Position numbers and translations under genes: made by a program. This document shows, in pieces, positions 23,077 through 25,889 of a stretch of 25,889 bases of DNA (within the stretch, counting starts at the first letter, position 1; each line of letters begins with the position of its first letter). The notes beneath the pieces were generated by a model. The model saw only the letters and a program-made list of their open reading frames with translations. It did not search any database and had not been told where the DNA came from. This stretch comes from a virus: positions 1-25,889 of the IMG/VR virus record IMGVR_UViG_3300013094_004858, one strand, 5' to 3'.

Positions 23077-23106
23077 TTGACCAAAAACACCGATCAGTCA
23101 TAAAAT
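23077..23106 (+). promoter_or_regulatory. Sigma70-type promoter before the small helical protein
   Basis: TTGACC (23077-23082), an 18-nt spacer, then TAAAAT (23101-23106); each hexamer has five of six consensus bases. It lies in the divergent gap with gp14. The -10 box ends 5 nt before the ATG at 23112, so the transcript would have almost no leader. Confidence 0.5.
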
Positions 23107-23111
23107 AATGT

Positions 23112-23369
23112 ATGGACAATCAATTGACACAACGCAAAGAACAACTCACACAGCAGATTCTGCGTGTGTCCAATCGCCGCGCTCGTAACGATCTGCTCAA
23201 AATGATGAAACCGGTCGAATCGGCTCTTTCAAATCTAGATCGCGAAAGTGTGGAATGCCGTCGCCTAAATCGTACCACTTCCCGATACCAAGACCTGGAC
23301 CTGGCAGCCAAACACATGATCAACACACTCGAACAGTACCTGACTTTTGCGTGCCTGATAGGTGATTGA
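23112..23369 (+). CDS. Small helical protein of unknown function
   Basis: The 85-residue product is rich in Arg, Leu, Gln and Asn and looks almost wholly helical (Q-L-T-Q-Q-I-L-R-V-S-N-R-R-A-R-N-D-L; L-A-A-K-H-M-I-N-T-L-E-Q-Y-L). It may be a coiled-coil or nucleic-acid-binding protein. I recognise no family. Start: ATG at 23112, 5 nt after a predicted -10 box and with no Shine-Dalgarno sequence, which would suit leaderless translation. The gene is on the opposite strand to gp14. The -35 box of the next gene overlaps its final codons. Confidence 0.6.
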   Translation: MDNQLTQRKEQLTQQILRVSNRRARNDLLKMMKPVESALSNLDRESVECRRLNRTTSRYQDLDLAAKHMINTLEQYLTFACLIGD

Positions 23370-23394
23370 CTATAAATCACAATCCAGGTATAAT
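23366..23394 (+). promoter_or_regulatory. Strong sigma70-type promoter
   Basis: TTGACT (23366-23371), a 17-nt spacer and a perfect TATAAT (23389-23394). This is the best host-type promoter in the window. It overlaps the stop codon of the small helical gene and precedes the 385-aa gene at 23423. TATAAATC (23371-23378) also resembles a late-promoter box, so the site might serve both early and late. Confidence 0.7.
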
Positions 23395-23422
23395 AACAAC
23401 TGCTCTCTATAAAAAATACATT

Positions 23423-24580
23423 ATGGTCAAAATTCAAAAATCTCATGACACGCAGACAATCAAGCCGTTGAATCCCAAAAGTGCCGACGTCAAATATACC
23501 GGTGGCGAGCCCACCTGGACGCAAACTCGGACCGATGGCGACCGAATCAGTGCTATGCTGAAAGCATTTGCCTGGTACAACTACCACTACGACAAAAAAG
23601 ATGCCAAAGGCATGATAGTGTCTTGGCTGGAACGTAGAGACCGATCTGTCGAAGCCAAGACACTGTCGGGTATTCCAGACAGTCGCATACGATCAACCAC
23701 GGCCTGGGTATGCAGGATGAACGTGGCTGGACTGGAATTGACCGAACCCGAACTGGCCGTGATGGAATCCGAAATAGCCGGCATGTTGCGGGTCAAACAG
23801 GAAGTGATACGCACCGTGACCGAAGCTGAAACAGCTCAGGCACGTCTGACCATACAGGATCACTTGCGTGAACGAGCCAGTGAATGTGCCGGTGAACTGG
23901 AGGGCATGTTTGATGAATTTGTCACGCAGGGGGCAAAAATGAGTGCTGACTTCAAACCCATGGCACAGATACGTGGCATGAATATAGCACCGCAAATGAC
24001 CGGTGCCATAGCCAATCGCTGGCGAGATCGCCTGAGTGAATTCCAATCAGTGCTGGAAGGTCGAGATGGTGACCTGGTCGAAGGTTATAGCCATCTGACC
24101 AAACTACAACTCAAAAACTGTGTGAAATTTTGCGAAACTGTGATCAACGACTGCGCCAGCTATGTACAGATCAAGAAAGTTGAACGCAAACCCAGAGCCA
24201 AACGAGCTGTCAGTGCAGAAAAACTCAGTTCAAAGTTTAAATATCTCAAAGAGTTTGCCGAACTCAATTTGACATCGGCCGCACCATCTTGTTTGGTCAA
24301 CGCCACTGAAGCTTGGTTGTACGATACCAAGAAACGCAAACTGATACATGTGGTGGCTGACAGCCATGTGGGCAACTTCACAGTCAAAGGCAGCAGTTTG
24401 GTGGCATTTGATTCGGCCAACAGTTCTCAAAAAACCCTAAGACGCCCGGCCGAGCAAATCAAAAGCATCGTGAGTGTGGGCAAACCGGCTGCTCGCAAAG
24501 CCTATAACGAGATCAAGAGTACCGAGATACAGTTTAATGGACGTGGCAACGAGAATCTGATCATACTCAAAGCCTGGTAG
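23423..24580 (+). CDS. Conserved-looking phage protein of unknown function
   Basis: The 385-residue product starts M-V-K-I-Q-K-S-H-D-T. I do not recognise a named family; its style fits uncharacterised proteins of uncultured T4-like phages. Visible parts are an N-terminal region with A-F-A-W-Y-N-Y-H-Y-D-K-K-D-A-K (near 51-65), a helical middle with E-L-E-G-M-F-D-E-F, a basic linker (V-E-R-K-P-R-A-K-R-A), and a C-terminal beta-rich part with A-W-L-Y-D-T-K-K-R-K-L and F-T-V-K-G-S-S-L-V-A-F-D. The basic linker and the early-type promoter would suit a nucleic-acid-related role, but this is a guess. I chose ATG at 23423 because an in-frame TTG at 23366 lies inside the promoter. No Shine-Dalgarno sequence is visible. 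Confidence 0.65.
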   Translation: MVKIQKSHDTQTIKPLNPKSADVKYTGGEPTWTQTRTDGDRISAMLKAFAWYNYHYDKKDAKGMIVSWLERRDRSVEAKTLSGIPDSRIRSTTAWVCRMNVAGLELTEPELAVMESEIAGMLRVKQEVIRTVTEAETAQARLTIQDHLRERASECAGELEGMFDEFVTQGAKMSADFKPMAQIRGMNIAPQMTGAIANRWRDRLSEFQSVLEGRDGDLVEGYSHLTKLQLKNCVKFCETVINDCASYVQIKKVERKPRAKRAVSAEKLSSKFKYLKEFAELNLTSAAPSCLVNATEAWLYDTKKRKLIHVVADSHVGNFTVKGSSLVAFDSANSSQKTLRRPAEQIKSIVSVGKPAARKAYNEIKSTEIQFNGRGNENLIILKAW

Positions 24581-24594
24581 CAGGCCGTTGGCTG

Positions 24595-24602
24595 TATAAA
24601 TA
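24595..24602 (+). promoter_or_regulatory. T4-type late promoter before the gp13-like gene
   Basis: TATAAATA is an exact match to the T4 late box and sits within the palindrome GTATAAATATAC (24594-24605). AGGAG (24610-24614) and the ATG at 24622 follow at suitable distances. A late promoter directly before a neck gene fits its expected time of expression. Confidence 0.7.
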
Positions 24603-24621
24603 TACTCATAGGAGCATGATC

Positions 24622-25395
24622 ATGGGCATACAGTCACAAAGCACACTAGAAACACAAAAACAAGACTTATTCAAATATGTGCAGTACCAGCTGGGTGGAC
24701 AGATCATAGACCTCGAGCTGGATGCCGAACACTTTGAAGCAGCCTATCAGAACACAGTGGGAACCTATCGCCAGAGATCGCAAGGCGCCTACGAGGAAAG
24801 TTACAGTTTCATGGAACTGGTGGCCAACGTCAACATCTACGAACTGCCACAAGAAGTATACAGCGTGCGACAGATCTTCCGACGCACATTTGGTGACAGT
24901 ACTGGACCATTTGCCAGCAATTTTGATCCGTTCAGTCAGGCCAGTCTCAATGTGTACCTTATGAATTTCAACGTGGCTGGCGGACTGGCCACATACGATT
25001 TTTACAGCCAGTATGTGAGCTTGGCCGGGCGCATGTTTGGTGCCTACATGAACTACACGTTCAACCCAGTTACCAAAAAATTACAGCTGATACGTGACCC
25101 CAAAGCCACTGGCGAATCGGTGCTGTTATGGTGCTACAACTACAAGCCTGAATTCAACATGATGAGTGATCCGCTCATACTACAGTGGATGAGGAACTAC
25201 ATGGTGGGCAACTGCAAGAAAATAATCGGTGAAGCCAGAGAAAAGTTTGGTACCATAGCAGGTCCACAAGGTGGTGGTACCCTCAACGGTACTGCCATGA
25301 AAACCGAAGGACAGGCTGCCATGGACCAATGTGTTGAAGATCTTAAAAATTACGTGGATGGAGCCCAGCCAATCACCTGGGTGGTACACGGATAA
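24622..25395 (+). CDS. 13: Neck protein (T4 gp13-like)
   Basis: The 257-residue product resembles T4 gp13 in its N-terminal part: L-F-K-Y-V-Q-Y-Q-L-G-G-Q-I-I-D-L-E-L (16-33), comparable to T4 L-K-D-V-I-L-R-R-L-G-A-P-I-I-N-V-E-L. It is followed by a helix with Y-Q-N-T-V-G-T-Y and then V-R-Q-I-F-R-R-T-F-G, comparable to V-T-R-I-L-R-T-N-I-G. T4 gp13 is part of the neck that closes the filled head and joins the tail. T4 gp13 is about 309 aa, so this one is shorter. I chose ATG at 24622 over 24616 because AGGAG lies 7 nt upstream of it and only 1 nt from the other. It is on the opposite strand to its expected partner gp14. Confidence 0.75.
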   Translation: MGIQSQSTLETQKQDLFKYVQYQLGGQIIDLELDAEHFEAAYQNTVGTYRQRSQGAYEESYSFMELVANVNIYELPQEVYSVRQIFRRTFGDSTGPFASNFDPFSQASLNVYLMNFNVAGGLATYDFYSQYVSLAGRMFGAYMNYTFNPVTKKLQLIRDPKATGESVLLWCYNYKPEFNMMSDPLILQWMRNYMVGNCKKIIGEAREKFGTIAGPQGGGTLNGTAMKTEGQAAMDQCVEDLKNYVDGAQPITWVVHG

Positions 25396-25403
25396 CCTTT
25401 TTG

Positions 25404-25433
25404 TTGCACTTTTCTGGTATTTTGTGTTATACT
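25404..25433 (+). promoter_or_regulatory. Possible sigma70-type promoter before the exonuclease gene
   Basis: TTGCAC (25404-25409), an 18-nt spacer and TATACT (25428-25433). The -10 is good and the -35 is poor. The -10 ends 6 nt before the ATG at 25440, almost the same layout as at 23077-23112, so the transcript would again be close to leaderless. Confidence 0.4.
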
Positions 25434-25439
25434 TGACAC

Positions 25440-25889
25440 ATGCCAGATCTCATGATAGACCTCGAAGGACTAGGAACCGGACCCGATACCACCATCCTGA
25501 CTATTGCCGCCCAGGCATTTGATCCGTTGGGTTCGGGTTGGTTTGACACCAAATACTACGCCAGGATCACTCTGGAAAGCCAAGAAACTCGTAGCATACA
25601 GCAAGGCACCATAGACTGGTGGGCCACTCAGCCCGCGGCCGCCAGGGACGAAGCCTTCAATGAGCACGACCGCATTCCACTAGATCAAGCTCTAGACGAG
25701 CTGAAGAGCCTGATCTGGCAGAGCAAACGAGTTTGGGCACAAGGTCCCACGTATGACATGAACATACTAGAACATGCCTATAAAAGTTATGGCAAGCCCA
25801 TACCGTGGCAGTTCTACAATGTGCGTGACAGCAGGACGGTGTTTGGACTATGGCCTGAACTACCCAAGCCTGCTACCACACACCATGCC
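25440..25889 (+). CDS. dexA: DexA-like 3'-5' exonuclease (partial, runs off the window)
   Basis: The first 150 residues are visible. The DEDD exonuclease motif I is D-L-E-G-L-G-T-G (Asp7 and Glu9), comparable to D-F-E-T-M-G-S-G in T4 DexA. T-I-D-W-W-A-T-Q (57-64) matches T4 T-I-E-W-W-K-N-Q. Motif II is W-A-Q-G-P-T-Y-D-M-N-I-L (Asp106 the likely ligand), and R-D-S-R-T matches R-D-I-R-T. Motif III (H-x-x-x-x-D) should begin just past the edge, as the last residues are T-H-H-A. T4 DexA degrades DNA from 3' ends. Start: ATG at 25440, no Shine-Dalgarno sequence; ATG at 25452 is possible but would leave only two residues before the catalytic Asp. Confidence 0.7.
   Translation, partial: MPDLMIDLEGLGTGPDTTILTIAAQAFDPLGSGWFDTKYYARITLESQETRSIQQGTIDWWATQPAAARDEAFNEHDRIPLDQALDELKSLIWQSKRVWAQGPTYDMNILEHAYKSYGKPIPWQFYNVRDSRTVFGLWPELPKPATTHHA

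Noticed and set aside
1-25889. tRNA or other structured RNA genes
   Set aside because: No cloverleaf-like sequence was noticed in the intergenic gaps, all of which are short. A tRNA search was not run.

Overview
This window looks like part of the late-gene region of a lytic T4-like myovirus (tailed phage). Three proteins match T4 neck and tail-completion proteins: gp13-like (24622-25395), gp14-like (21666-23054) and gp15-like (20252-21658). A DexA-like exonuclease starts at 25440 and runs off the right edge. TATAAATA/CATAAATA boxes of the T4 and cyanophage late-promoter type precede several virion genes. The fibre proteins (GN-V/I-rich beta-repeat, collagen-like, T-G-M-V-R-F-N-type and D-A-A-T-K-Y-Y-V-D motifs) are of the kind seen in T4-like phages of aquatic viromes. 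No host marker was found, so the host is undetermined. I saw no tRNA, integrase, transposase or CRISPR array.

Layout, left to right. (1) 1-1949: the tail of an upstream gene, a pirin-family protein, and a convergent TPR/GT9-type glycosyltransferase whose stop codon interlocks with that of pirin. (2) 1950-16877: a fibre/adhesin locus of nearly 15 kb, all on the + strand. It opens with a late promoter and a 5' hairpin, followed by a small structural protein, a 1670-residue repeat fibre and a strong terminator. Five further genes follow: a 233-aa structural protein, a LamG adhesin, a 922-aa repeat fibre, and reduced versions of these last two. It ends with a 1221-aa fibre that carries 46 Gly-X-Y triplets and a C-terminal processing/assembly-type domain. 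(3) 16914-19845: a beta-propeller glycosidase/phosphorylase-like protein, a TPR/FkbM-type methyltransferase and a protein of uncertain function, preceded by a 16-bp inverted repeat. (4) 19830-23054, minus strand: Nudix hydrolase, gp15 and gp14. (5) 23112-25889, plus strand: a small helical protein, a conserved-looking protein of unknown function, gp13 and DexA.

How the parts may work together: the fibre genes presumably build the host-recognition apparatus, while gp13/14/15 complete the neck and tail and join head to tail. The carbohydrate-related enzymes sit on both sides of the fibre locus. I infer that they may decorate the fibres, especially the Thr-rich collagen-like stalk, or act on host surface glycans; the sequence does not prove this. 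The fibre locus shows much modular duplication: a two-gene cassette present in long and short forms, three 75-codon module copies in one gene, five 87-bp tandem repeats, and a perfect 36-bp tandem duplication. Gene order around the neck genes differs from T4, because gp14-gp15 lie on the opposite strand to gp13.
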